A DNA stretch of 64,000 nucleotides from Phlebiopsis flavidoalba (Eukaryota > Basidiomycota > Agaricomycetes > Polyporales > Phanerochaetaceae): the NCBI GenBank assembly GCA_035772785.1, contig JAOCPU010000031.1:248001-312000 (forward strand). Reading direction: 5' to 3'. Of the stretch, positions 35,101 through 47,138 are shown piece after piece. Positions within the stretch are counted from its first letter, which is position 1. Every line of letters begins with the position of its first letter. The position numbers and the translations under genes were made by a program. The notes below the pieces were generated by a model that was not told the DNA's origin, did no database searches, and was given only the letters and a program-made list of their open reading frames with translations.

Positions 35101-35777
35101 TTGGGCTCCCCAAGCTTTGTACTACTGGCGCAGTGCTTAACTTTGACGCGAGAACTTAGAGAAAGGGGAGGTCAGAGCCCTAGTCTAAAACACCATCTAT
35201 CCTTCATCTGACTCGGGGTTAATTGTATCGACTGTAGACTCCTAGTTGCTCGTCATCCTAAACTTTATCAAGTGGGCGCGTTAATGTTATCGATCTGCTA
35301 TTCCACTGCGCGCTCTGAAGCGCACAACCTGCACTTGTAAATCGCCGATTTACGGGAACACATCGTCAGTGATGGCAAAATGGGGTGAAGATCAAGCACG
35401 ACTTTATCTTCAGTCTCGGGCTCATACTACTGGGGTATTACACGATGCAAACCCAGTGTGACAGCCGAAGGATGAGAGCTAGGATGTAGTCAACGTTTGC
35501 TATTCCTGTTTTTTTTTCTTTTTTATCTTTTTTGCAAAGCTTCTTGTGAAATGGTAGCAAGGTTGTGTGGCGCTATAAAATCGCATATTCTACGTTATGC
35601 AATCCGCGCGCTGTGATTGAGAACCATCGAGAAAATACACGACACTTCAAATGCCGGCTAGCGTATCCGAGATATCTCCGCGAAGCGGCTGAGGGTAGCG
35701 GCGAGGGGGAAAAGGGGAAGGCAGGCGGCACGCTGCGACCGTCGGCACATATCAGTAGAGGCGTAAGTGGGTTGTCA
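32170..35777. other. Gene-poor region with one coding-like segment
   Basis: No gene family recognised. A plus-strand segment near 33230-33700 is protein-like in overlapping frames: QDSEIPDKDVCLRDNTEHIV, IRLVRGCIYEPLPLSNLQIR, then after frame changes THVHIMVLDFPPPREQLGKL and VLASLEGVGYP. It follows a possible AG acceptor at 33221. A 43-codon frame at 32738-32869 (MPKPGVEIIVGLGVIALQQP) is hydrophobic and may be chance. 34.0-35.7 kb is AT-richer with frequent stops in all frames; nothing is seen there. Confidence 0.4.
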
Positions 35778-35790
35778 CCCCCCCCCCCCC
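35778..35790. repeat. Homopolymer run of 13 C
   Basis: Thirteen C residues in a region without a recognised gene. One of three long C tracts in 4.6 kb (others at 37492-37507 and 40379-40397). Confidence 0.95.
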
Positions 35791-38700
35791 GAGAAGAGGG
35801 AAAAAGGCAACTTCCTCATCACCCTGCAAACCGCTCCACTCCAGGGCTTCGGACACACGTACATCTGCAAGAAATACAAAATCAATGCAGCTTCCCCGCA
35901 TCGACCCTGGCCCGCTGACAACGAGCCTTTCAAATGTTGCTGCCCCTAACACAGTTATGTAAAAACGCGAAGAACTAGGACGAATAAAACGACACAACTC
36001 GAAACTGAGGTGAAAGTATCGACATCCTACGATTTTTGGTTTTTAAGAAGCTTAAAGCTCGGGAATTTATGTTTGTGGCTTGTTTGGCTGACAGCGTCCC
36101 CGACTCTACAGCGTGTCGGTGGCGTTCCGAAACCATTGGGAAGCTCTCAAGCTCTCAAGCTCTCTTCCAGCAACCGCCAACCGTGTGGCGCCTTGACGCC
36201 TTCATCACTTGCTTCCTCCCACCACACCTGATGCTTACAATTTCAACCAAATGGTGGTTTCTCTGCTTCTGATAGGCATCACCATGTCCGTTTCCTAATC
36301 CACACCACTGCGCGGTCCTCTCATATGCCTGAGAACTCGCCGCGAGTCGGGCATGCAAGCCCGACAATCCAGCGCGCATCCATCTCCGAGTCTGCTACCT
36401 TAGATACAGGTAATATGTGCTAAAGTTCAGCAGCGCGATAGTGCCCCCTCTAGAACTCGCAGCTATGGTGGAACTTCATAGGCTGTTTCTAAGCGAAAGA
36501 CACAGTTAAAGGTACGCCACGCCCACATCAGACAGAGAAAAAATCTCATTTTAAGTCCTTATACATTGACCCGACATCCCCCCTATCACACCAGCAAACC
36601 TTCGCGACACGTCAAGAACTCTTGCTCAGTACTCCCACAGCCATGAGACCACATCCACTGCACAACCGAAACTTCGCCGCCCATTGCCTATTGACTACTA
36701 ACAGCCACGGACATTATGGGCCACGTCGCGCACATCCTCGATCGTCGATGTGCCGAACGTTAATTAGTCCTTCGTGCGCTGCTGTGAACGGGCCTGTGGC
36801 ACGCGCTGGAAAAACGATACGGGCCAGACCTAAGCTCAGCTCGCTATTCTCTGCATCACTACCGCTGCGCAGGTAACACTCAGCTTCACCTCTTCCTTGC
36901 ACATGAAGGATGCTTTATATACCCCTCTATTTTGCTCTGCGTGCAGCGGCCAGGATAACTGCCAACCATCCTATCACGTCTGTGCTGGCATACGGTGCTA
37001 CCTGAAACTCATCCTCGGTGCTACCACACCCTGCGAACAGCCGACACCCAGCCCACTGTTTTTTGCGCTTCCCTTTCAATCCTAATCGCTTGACACACTT
37101 TCAACGTAGGGTAATCTAGCGGGTACGTCGTGCTAGAGATACTAGCGCTATTATCGTTTATCCCACGTCTGATTGTACACCTGTCTTGCGGGGCATTAGT
37201 TTAGTGGGCAGTAGTCAACCCACAACCCGCCGTTATGGTCAGACGCTGGCTGCTCTCCAAGAAGGTACGGAACGTTCAGCTTTGGCCGCGCGAGTATGGG
37301 ATCCCACCGAGGACGGTCCTGGGTCACGTTATCTCGGGACCCGAGTTACTGCGTCAATTGCCGGAGAGCTGGGAGATGGTCACAACGGCGTGGCGGGGAC
37401 GTTCCCATGGGATCCGACCGACCAGAGCGGGCACACGGTCACACTCGCTCTATGACCCATCGACCGGCCTCACAATCCCCAGTGTACTACACCCCCCCCC
37501 CCCCCCCAGTGCCCTCGACAATGTACACGATTCTCAGAAGAGATCAGGACAGCGCGTAGCAGTTTAACGCGCGACGCGGCTTAATTTCACCACGAACGAA
37601 GGAAGCAGCAAAGTTACGCGGTATCGTCCACGATCCCGCCATAACAGGCACGTACTTATTGTGGCTAGGGCTAGCGTTCGGATGCTCGGATAGGAACTGA
37701 TGGAACGCAAAGAGAACTTAAGATAGACACCAAAAAAACGAGAGTACCGGGCCCGGCATACACAACCCATGACTACATGAGCCCTGGTACAGAGCGCACA
37801 TCACTTAGGCTCGACTAGCGCATCGGCTCGTCATCGGTCCTCGCTCGGGAAAATCGGCACCCGCAATCACCCCTCTAGACCGCCTTCACTAGCAACCCTC
37901 ACCACGAGCTAACGGGACGCCTAGCATCACGTAGTGCGACGAACACTCTTGTGCTGAAGGACGTACCCCCCCCGCGTGACCTGCTCGAACCCCTCAACCA
38001 AACCATGCATCCGTGTCTTGATCAGTGCCAGCCTAATCTCTGTGGACGGACCCCCTATTCACTATATGGGCATTTCAGTCACTGCTAAAGCCTCCATTCG
38101 TAAATATCACCACAAAGACACTAGTTCTGCACACTTGTTCAAGTTCACCACCAACATCGCCTACCGGAATAGGTCAGAGGACATCGACCACGCAACAGCG
38201 ATTCTTATCGCATATTCGCAGCGGCGATTCGTACACTGTGGTACCCTGTCCCTTGCGAGACGCAGCAGTAACCACTAGTGTGCCGCGAACAGACCCCATA
38301 GATAGCAGCGACGGCACGGCACTACGAAAGCCCCGAAACCGGTCTGCCGGTACAGAACAACGCACACCGACGAGCCCCGTGAGCACTGTCAGTAAGCATC
38401 GACACGCGCTCAACGAGTTCAGACACGCCTCAGAGCCCCAGTCCAATCACGCTCAGCCTCCTGCCGACAAAACAACGTCGGCCCCAGGCGAGGGCCTTTG
38501 TCAGAAGGGCCTGAAGAATGAAGCTCACACCCCGCCACCTCTCTCCCAAAGATCAACGCGTGCTCAAGCAGGGTCCGCGCAACCCTTCCCGCTCGCACTC
38601 ACCAACGTGAGCCAGCGTCGTGACACGTGGCACAAGAATGCTTCTCCCGACCGTGGTCGCCGCGCACCTCCACGAACGACTCTCAAAAAAACACGGCTGC

Positions 38701-39800
38701 ACCACACAAGCCCGCCGCCTGCCTGCCGACCAGCCCAGACAAAAGCCCCACCGCACTCGCAAGCTTCACAAGGCACAGCGGCTCGCGCACAGCTCAAGGA
38801 CGGCAGCGCTCGATGACGCAGCTCCGTGGCGCGAGGGCTAGTTCGTGAAGATCGGCCTCAAGGGTGCTACATTGCGCGACACACGGAGCATAGCCCCACG
38901 CCCGCACACAGGTAGCTCCAAAGCGCCAAACAAAGTCAAGAGGACTTTGAGCCCACGAGCTACGCGTTTTTCTAGCTGACACCTCATTCGCGTGTTGGCC
39001 GCCAGGTGAACACGACGCACGGCGCACACCGCAGGAACACGGCGTCGTGGCCGTATACTACCCGTGGTGTTGCGCAAAGTACAATGTCCTCGGGGAGGGC
39101 GCGAACTGGTGCTGATTATATCATAATCCCTCGTACTGTCCGTGTGTGTTGTGTCTATTCAGCTGCTTGCGTGCTCACCGAAACTCATGCCTTGCGTGTC
39201 TGAGTGGTGCGTTCCCACTCCACAACCCGCACTCTTTTTTTCTTCGGTTTTTCTGCTACCTTATCTCGCGGTGGCAAATGGCGCCCACGCTGGAATTCGT
39301 CTTCTTCGCCCTTCCTTGCCCTTCCTCTGCTTTTTTTCTCCTTGGGCTGCCCTTTTCGAGCCGCACACATACCCCTTTACGTTGACCTTACGTCGTATAC
39401 CGTCTTCTCCTGCTCCACGCGGAACACTCGCATCGCACACGACCACTAGCACGAACCATACTCGAGGACGAAATCATGTTTGTATACTTCATAAACTACC
39501 GCAACGATACATATAGTAAAGAATACGTGTGGGTAATCGACACGGGGGTGAATAAACGGTTACTTTGTAAATAAAACGCTCGCGGGATATGTCACTTCCA
39601 AGCATCGACAACAACATTACACTGCAGAGTTCCAGTTCCGGGGTCCTATTTCAGGCTTGACTATATTGTGGCGCAGGGGAGAGAGCATTGAGAGCGCGCG
39701 CCGGCGGTGAACAAGTAAATATACAAGAGGGAGCGCAGGGGGACACTGTGCGGCAGAGTTGTGCGGCAGCGCGCCGCGCGCTCACGTCCCTTGGGGGTAG
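35791..39800. other. Region without a recognised gene, downstream of CHS7
   Basis: About 4 kb. Several open frames exist, the longest at 38238-38816 (plus, 192 codons), but it is composed of Thr/Ser/Pro/Arg/Ala-rich sequence with no domain and is likely a chance frame in locally GC-rich DNA. A frame at 37186-37455 (GDGHNGVAGTFPWDPTDQSG) is likewise unassigned. A short tandem AAGCTCTC repeat is at about 36141-36165. No transposase or reverse transcriptase motif was seen. Confidence 0.45.
37492..37507. repeat. Homopolymer run of 16 C
   Basis: Sixteen C residues following GTACTACA. No gene is recognised at this point. Confidence 0.95.
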
Positions 39801-41098
39801 TTACACTTCTTCGTCCCAGTCCTCTGTGGATAGACGATGATGAGCCACCGCGGAGGTCAAATAGATGAAATGCGACGTGCCTTCTGTGATGCTCCGCCAT
39901 GCGAGGTGCAGCACGCCCACAGCGGCCGTTTCCAATACTGTTGCCACGAAGGACCCGTCAAGTCTGTGCGGATTTACGCCCTATAGTGGATCATGTTTAG
40001 CGGGTAGTTAACGCAGAAAGATGGGGCGAGACTCACGTTGCAAATGACTTTTTTGAGGAGGAAGTAGTCGAGCTGGCTGAGCACGAAGAGCACGCCGGCG
40101 AGGATGTAGTACCACACGGGCCGCAGCTCGTTCAGAAATGCCGAGTACAATGTAGAGCATAAGTAGAAAGAGTACAACCGAAGCAGCGCCTAAAGGGCAC
40201 GGCGTGAGTGATTCGCACGGGGTGGAGGGTGCGGTGCCACGTACGCGCCAGGCCCATATTTGTCCGTCAAGACAAAACAAACGGAACGCTGTTGCAGAGC
40301 GTCGGGCGGATTTGAGGGGCCTCAAAGACGGTCGTGAAAGGGTTGAAGGCCGGACGTCGAGCGCGATGTACGTCGTTGCCCCCCCCCCCCCCCCCCCGGC
40401 GATAAAGGCGAGTGTGAAGAAAGAGAACGGATAGCGCGTGGGCGGGTTCAGCCACACACATGCAGCACGCACAAGCACCCGCACACGGCGACTCACGTAT
40501 GACCCTTGAACTGAGCGTCCCGTCCATTCTCGACTCGATCCGCCACCTGTGTGCTCACAATCGCGTGCCCAACAGAGCCCCAGAACGTGGCGGCCACAAA
40601 CCCGGCATGTATCCGCAGAGAGGACAGTGAGGGCCGTTGAGCCCTGCCTTCGATGAAGGATCCGGTGGTAAGAAGTTGCAATGGTTTAGCGTTATGAGGT
40701 AAAGGATTAGGAAGAGACGGAGCTCGACGAAGCGTCCCGAGCGGCAGCTCTTCTGATGACTGGTGGCATAGATGAGGTAGACAACAAAGAAGATGCTGAG
40801 GCCAGGCAGGCAATGATGTTCGCAATGTTCGCGAGCGAACCGTTCGTGCCGACGAGGGCAATGCCGCACTCGGGGTTCACGCCCACAGGCGCGGTCTTGG
40901 GATCCGCAGAGAGACCTTGTAGGACGGACTGATTGTGATGTTGCAGCTGATGTTACACGTCAAGATTGAGCAAACGAAACAAACAGGGAAGAGAAGGGCC
41001 ACAGCGGAGGCGTTCATACCTGGCGATAGAAGAGATTACACCATGGGTAACTCGGGGTATCCCTGCAGAGAGGACCGAAGTCCCCAAACCGAGTCCAT
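39801..41098 (-). CDS. CHS7: Chitin synthase export chaperone
   Basis: Polytopic ER membrane protein needed for export of chitin synthase III to the cell surface. ATG at 41098 needs one indel to reach the family N-terminus RFGDFGPLCRDTPSYPWCNL. After an intron: QSVLQGLSADPKTAPVGVNP, ECGIALVGTNGSLANIANII and the first membrane helix IACLASIFFVVYLIYATSHQ. Then RSGRFVELRLFLILYLITL, QLLTTGSFIEG, LRIHAGFVAATFWGSVGHAI, VSTQVADRVENG, a helix YPFSFFTLAFIA, a poly-Gly run, TTYIALDV, NELRPVWYYILAGVLFVLSQ and LDYFLLKKVICN. The end is RLDGSFVATVLETAAVGVLH, LAWRSITEG and an acidic tail STEDWDEEV with TAA at 39801. About seven membrane segments, as in the family. The oddity is a 19-G run (40379-40397 as C on the plus strand) that puts six extra glycines into a membrane segment. 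Confidence 0.92.
40379..40397. repeat. 19-base C/G homopolymer inside a CHS7 exon
   Basis: On the coding (minus) strand this is 19 G between ATCGCC and CAACGACG. With this exact length the frame is preserved: FIA, six Gly, then ATTYIALDV. Related proteins have no glycine run in this helix. Confidence 0.93.
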
Positions 41099-41624
41099 CT
41101 GGGCGTGGTTTGCGGAGGAAGAGGTATCAAACAGAAGGTGGATATCGGCGCGAGCGCAGGGGTATCGCTGAGGGTCGTCGCAGGTTCGTAAGGGCGGTGT
41201 TGGGCAGAGCCAGCGCAGGGCGAGAGCAGAGCACACGGCGGTGCGAAAGCATGAGGCGAGGCGAGGGGAAAAGTGGATTGAGATCAAACAAGACAAAACA
41301 GGAAACGCTCATTGTACTCACCCCCGCCCCAGTCAGCGATACGGTCCGCCAGGGAAGGAAGAAAAATAAACGAGTGGAGGAGGATATTATTGCGGTAGGA
41401 AAGCTACGACAAGCCTCGAGCACCCCGTCGCCAACGACGAACACAAACGCGGTAGCCTTTGGCTGTATGAAATCTCCGTAGTTTTGGCACAGGGAGGGGA
41501 TATCCATACTAGGCAGTACCGGTTGGCACCCGCACACTAGCCGACACGGTATTTCAAACGCCGCTGCAATGTATGCCCGGGATCTGGAATACCGCACAAA
41601 CTCAGCTGTACTCCGCTAGGTAGC
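41099..41624. other. Spacer upstream of CHS7
   Basis: About 0.5 kb containing the expected CHS7 promoter. Minus-strand frame 41127-41597 is open for about 155 codons but shows no domain and overlaps the CHS7 start region; probably chance or an upstream untranslated exon. Confidence 0.45.
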
Positions 41625-42020
41625 ATACTGTAGTGACCAAACTGTTCACGTCACAGTCACAACCCCCCGTGAACTGACCGTCTGTGAACGTTGTGAACTG
41701 GGGTCACGGTCACACCCCGTCGCGTGAACCTGAGGCAATCGGTGTGACCTCGACGCTCAATCTATTATTTTCGCTCTTTTTTCTTCATGTCTGCTGAACA
41801 GGCTTGATTTTTTCGCACCTAGAAACAAGTTTCAGCACATGTCTACTGAGGGACCTGTTGTCAGGTCACAGAGACTGCATATGCATCGAATTGGACGGAG
41901 GTGGCCCGACGCTGTACTGTCACAGTTCACAGGTGTCACGGTCACAGTTAAGGTGAACCGGCCTATTTTCAAGTGTCGCACGTAACATGCTGTGAACAGT
42001 TGGTTTGGTTAGTACAGTAT
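41625..42020. mobile_element. MITE-like element with terminal inverted repeats
   Basis: The left end ATACTGTAGTGACCAAACTG then TTCAC (from 41625) is the imperfect reverse complement of the right end GTGAACAGTTGGTTTGGTTA then GTACAGTAT (41992-42020). Inside each end are clusters of GTCAC, GTGAAC and GGTCACGGTCAC motifs in both orientations, typical of subterminal transposase-binding repeats. Length 396 bp, no coding capacity. A clear target-site duplication was not found, so the exact ends are approximate. The superfamily is unknown. Confidence 0.55.
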
Positions 42021-42022
42021 AC

Positions 42023-42090
42023 ATTGCCAGCATTTCCACATATGTCCACTTGTCGCTACGCGCAGCTTGCGTGCATTTGGCAATCATCTG
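42023..42090. repeat. Degenerate direct repeat, copy 1
   Basis: Begins ATTGCCAGCATTTCC and ends GCAATCAT; directly abuts the right end of the MITE-like element. Resembles 42449-42511 with indels (shared TATGTCCA, TTG, TTGCGT, GCAATCAT). Confidence 0.5.
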
Positions 42091-42448
42091 TCGTTGACAG
42101 CCTGTGACGCGCGGCATTTGAAAGTACTTAGGTCAGTCTACAGTTTCACAACTTGGTCGTGATTCTGACATCCTAGTTCACACTGTGGACGTTTGATCAT
42201 AAACAGTGGCCAAATATTCAGCAGCACGCGCGACTTACCGGTACATGGTCTTCGCCTCCGTCCGGATTCCAACATGGTGCATACACAGTCTCTGTGGCCT
42301 GAAAATAGCTCAATCGGCATGTGTCTGGATACAAAAAAATCAAGCTTTTTTGAAAAGGAATAAAGAAAGATTAAGGTGAATAATAGAATACACGCCAAAG
42401 TCACCGATTGCCACTGCGGCGGCGCGGCGCGACCGTGACCCCCAGCCT

Positions 42449-42511
42449 ATTGCCAACATTTCTATGTCCATTGGTCGTAGCTGTCCAGTTTTGCGTACGT
42501 TTTGCAATCAT
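42449..42511. repeat. Degenerate direct repeat, copy 2
   Basis: Begins ATTGCCAACATTTC, then TATGTCCATTGG, TTGCGTACG and GCAATCATTC. Preceded by GACCGTGACCCCC, reminiscent of the subterminal repeats of the MITE-like element, so it may adjoin a second, decayed element end. Confidence 0.5.
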
Positions 42512-45500
42512 TCAACTCTCTTTGCCTGTGTGCCCCATGAGCAAACCAGTGACTTACTGACATCCAAAATCCAACTCTTTCAATGGATTTGGTGCTCGAT
42601 AACCACCTAACAAGTTCATACCGAGCCTCATAGGCCCATGTGTCAAAATAAACTCCCAACCCTGTTCCAACATCCCATTCAAAACCTTCTTCAAAACCTA
42701 CTTCAAATTCGCCCCTCCATTCATGGCAGAACCGTTTGCCAGCAGGAACATGCCGCCACGCGCGCCACGTGGGGCCTCGTCGCTCTGCAACTCCCGCTGT
42801 CACGCCCGTAGCACCCACCGACGCACCCCAGAGACCCGTGCCTTCTGCATACAAAACAAAAAAAGATTGCCACTACAAATCGGAATTCGCTTCAGGCTGA
42901 AACGCACGATGACTTAGCAAGTCTGGCCCACCGAGGCTGCGCCACTCGCGACTGAATAGGAGCGTACGTCGGGACATTCGGGTCCGGGTGAGCGAACGCG
43001 ACGCCACCTCTGTTCCTCGCTCTTGGCAAACCTTTCGGTTTATGACTTCAACTTCAAGTTTCAAGCCTCGCGCTGTCGCGTTGTTGCTATGCGCCCATTC
43101 GCCCGATTAGGCAGTCCTGTTATTGCACCGATGGCATTGCGTAAGCAGCGTGGCCATGCAGAGAGCCGCCGCCTCCGACCCGACGCTGCATTGCATTGCC
43201 ACTGTGTGCCTTGTACACAATGTGGAACCGCATGCGAGCTCGCCGACGGGCGTGCCTAGCCGTGGTGGAGAACCTCTCTCGCACAAGGCTACCCTCCGTT
43301 TTTCCACATATGCGAGGGGTGATTAAATTTCGCGCAGTGTGGTTTCCAGAGTTTACTGCTCTAGCGGCGGAAAGCGAGCTGTTCTCAGCGGCCTGTACAC
43401 TCTCTATGGATGAGTGTACTCACACCGCGGCGCTGGTATACACAGTGAGTGGATGTCGCGTTGTTCAAAAATTCGGTTGGCTTACGGTGAGTAGGCAGTC
43501 CTCGGCGGTGCGAGCCTCCCGCCCTCGGAGCACCGGACATTACGCGTCCCATCGACGCGACGTAGCGTCGTGTATCACACTTACAAGCTTCCGCCACATA
43601 ACTCACACCCAACTCTTCAATCGCACATGGGCTGTTCTACACGCCTAGCAATTAATCAATGACGGTTGGCCACGGCGGAAACGAGGGAGACGCGTGATAT
43701 CCGAACGCGCGTACGGGAAGGGCGAGCAGCAGCGGCTGCAGAAACTTCAATGTCATCGTCGGCGGCCGCTGAGTGGGACCTTGGATGCGTGCGCCGCGTT
43801 CGCGCTCTCTTTGCGAGGTCACCGCCGAACTCTATCTGCTCTAATCAAGTCCCCATCGTGCGCTTAGAGCTCGCCCCCCATTTCGCGATTTTCTCTAGCT
43901 TCATCGCGATATCTAGTCTCCGTAGCCGCCTGTATACCATTTTGGGATTTGGATGACAGTCGATCCGAAATCCGGTATACAGTCTGCATCAAGGCGCGTC
44001 GACTTGGCAGCGTTGGGCCATTTCGCCCAATTTGGAAACAGGCGCCGGTACATTGCTCCCCTAGCACTCGTGCTGGGGCCAATGGTAGTGCTTGTTCCTG
44101 CGACAATGCATGTAGCTTGAATGATATTGAGCTACATAGGCTTTCTGCCAGTATAAATCGCTGAAAAACGATGCGTGCGAGTGAGCTTCTAGCCACTATT
44201 TTTACCGTAGACGGATCGTGGGAACATCCCTTGCCACCTCGCCAGCTGTTACCGCCTCCCGGTCGCGCTGCACATTTTCGCACAGCCAAGGGACATTTCA
44301 GACACTGGTATTCAGCTTTCTCTTTCCTTAGTGCCTAGTATATCTGCTCTCATGGGGGTATAACGCGACAGTGAGCGCGTTCATACAAGATCATGTGACA
44401 CGGCATTCTCCGAATTGCACCATACCTCACAAGAGGCGTCAACTTGCTCAAGACTACGCGATATCGCTTCAATGGTTTACGACGGCGTATGGCGCTCGAT
44501 GAGGAGGCGTGGCCACACCTTCTGTCCACCCGTGCGGATGGCCGAGCGCCAGCCAACGCACGGAACGTCATATCCACCTCATCGCGCACAGACACACCAC
44601 GTAATGGTGAGTCTCTCGCCGCACCCCCGCTGCTAGTCTGCTCGCCGAACGCGCCTTGAGCGAGCCTTCGCATGCGCAGGAAGCCCTGAAAACGCACCTG
44701 GCGCGCCTCATCAGTCTTCGGAGCGCACGAAACCGCAAAGCCAAAAAAAAATGCCTCTGCGCCGAGCGCGACCTGCCAAATGGCATACCGCTAATGAACT
44801 GGTCCCGACACTGGACACTGAATGGCTGCACCTTGGCACCCGCGCCGCCGACGGGGTTGCCGCTGGGTGACAGCAGGGGCTGCCACGCCGTGTGTTCTGG
44901 CGACGTCGAGGACGCGATGGACACAGCGAGGTGCGCGTCAGCTGACGCGAGTGTGTCGGCACGGCGTGTCCAAGCTTGGACGTGCATTATGGAGATGCTG
45001 TCGACATGTCGAGGCTGCGTGGGCGCACGGCGTGTCCCGGCGGTTCCCTGCAAGCCATAGCTGATTGCGACGATCGTTTGTTTGTTATGATCGTCTCTCT
45101 GCTGGAAAAGGCGCTGTGAACGCGTTGCGTTTGTGGCGGGTGTTGCTACCGCTAAGGAGGTCCATGGGGGCCGTGGCGAGTCTGGGGCAGCGGCGAGGTC
45201 GTGTCCGGCGGGGTGATGGCTGCCTGAGCAAAGGGCGAGGGAGGGTGTGAAGGAGATGCAGTGGCCTCATGCAGAAGCAGTCGGATCAATTTCTCTTTGT
45301 GGCGTTCTAGCAGTGAAGGTGTACGTGCGCGCGTGCAACGGTCAGGCGCAGCCACCGCCACCCACTCGCGTGAGACAGCTGCTGGAGCGGGATCACGAGA
45401 TCACGCATGTTAGGACCGTCGGCGCGTTGCGTATGTTATCACAGGTAGCTTCTGGCGTGCTGGGGTACCGAAAAGTAGCGCGGACGATGGGCCTACGTGC

Positions 45501-47138
45501 CGCCGCTCGGCGAGAGGCAGAACGCGAAGGCGGCAGGAGGGCTCCGGAGTGCAGGAACCTCGACGAGAGCGCGTATGTCGTGCGTATTCCGAATAGCCCG
45601 CGGTTTCGACTACGGTTTGATGTTCTAATCGCTTTAGCTGCGCTACTCAGGCCCTCTTTCCATGTGGCCCCCTTGACAATTCTGCGGCTTCTGCAGATGG
45701 ACGTGCCGGGGAGGAGCTTGCAGAGACATAAAAAATGTGGGGCCTAAAGAGCCGCGTAAAAATTTCTAGCGTACATCAGGGAAATGCGGGAAACCACCAG
45801 ACAAACCTGCACGTCGCGCAGAAAGGTAGTGGCCGGGCATGCAGTGGGCGCCGCGGTGGCCTCTCGACCGCACGAAAAGCCCGACACCCAAGGTTATTGA
45901 CGCGCTAACTGGGGATTTGCACTCGCCATGCCCCCGGACACAAGTCAAAAGAATAAATCGTTGTGAGCACTATGAAGTGTTTACATGTTCACATTTTACA
46001 TGCAAGCTGCAATTTTAACTACCGCTCGTTATATCAAGTGTTCATCGCTACTATATTCGCGGCTGAGTCCGAACAAAGCGTTGAATGCCTAATTCAACCA
46101 ATCACGTCTAGGAGACTCGGAGACCTTGGGAAGTTGTTTTGTGTCACAAAGTCGTGCATTGAAGAGATTGAATTTTGGTGCTGTGCTCAAAATGACCAGC
46201 TAGAGCTTCTCTAGCAAACAACAATTTGCTCTATGAAACGCGCCTTTGAGCATTCTAGCTGGTACCCTCAAGTTGTGTGGTGCCCCTACAAAGCGCTGGT
46301 GCCAAGCTGATGCATTGGTAGAATGGCAAGTGATTTGCTACTAGCCTCCGTCGTAATATCAGAATCCTCACCCTCTGAAGCTCCTTGCATCCTTCAATTA
46401 ATCTAACAATATTGAAGCCAAGGTAAATGATGTATCTCACGAGAGGTTAACTTGAACGGACCAAGAAGATTGTCATCGCATTCGCACTCCGCCTCGGCGG
46501 CTATCACCTGTACTTGCCACATAACCAATGCTCTCGGTGCGCTACGTTGTACCACTGTATTCTCATGGCTCGTGTGTCACAAGGAATTCAGCCCGAAACT
46601 ATTTAAAAGAGTATAAGTACAGTGTTTTGGATGCTGATATACTCTGATTTTACCGACTTCCCGTGAGGTCTCCTCCTGTCTCAGTCAGACCGCGCCAAGA
46701 ACGCACTTTCTGGGGAAATTACCTGACAATTTGAGGTCGCAGCCATCCAAAAGCTTCTAAGACTCTCATTCACTACTTGTTTCTACCATTTAATTTTCTG
46801 ATGCGGAGTGAGGACCGCTCAAAGCTCCAAAGTCTTGAAGTTGCGAGAAATGCAGGTGACATCCGCCGATACGGAGTGCGAATGCGACGACAATCTTCTC
46901 TCGTATGTATCTCGCTCGAGCGCGCGGTGTATTCCGCCGGGGGTTCTCGGGGTCTGCCACTGGAACCATGAGCGCGCTCCACGTGGCGTTTGCACCCGTG
47001 GCTGACTAAGCAACCCGTTTCGGGATAGGGCAGACTCTGTGCGCGATGTGCCTCTGGGTTCGCGTCTTGTCGGCGTCGCACCGCCCTCCTCGCTGAACAC
47101 GTCCGCCATGTCGACAGGGCCACACACCGCCCCAGGCC
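42512..47138. other. Region without a recognised gene
   Basis: About 4.6 kb. The minus-strand frame 42462-42854 (130 codons, with WRAWRHVPAGKRFCHEWRGE and GVYFDTWAYEARYELVRWLS) is moderately protein-like but unassigned. The plus-strand frame 45247-45747 (166 codons) is Arg/Ala/Leu-rich without a domain. 43.0-45.7 kb is GC-rich with long chance frames on both strands; 45.9-46.7 kb is AT-richer. The last few hundred bases hold the promoter of the roadblock gene. Confidence 0.4.

Noticed and set aside
38238..38816. 192-codon plus-strand frame
   Set aside because: Thr/Ser/Pro/Arg/Ala-rich composition with no domain, overlapped by comparable frames on the other strand; likely chance.
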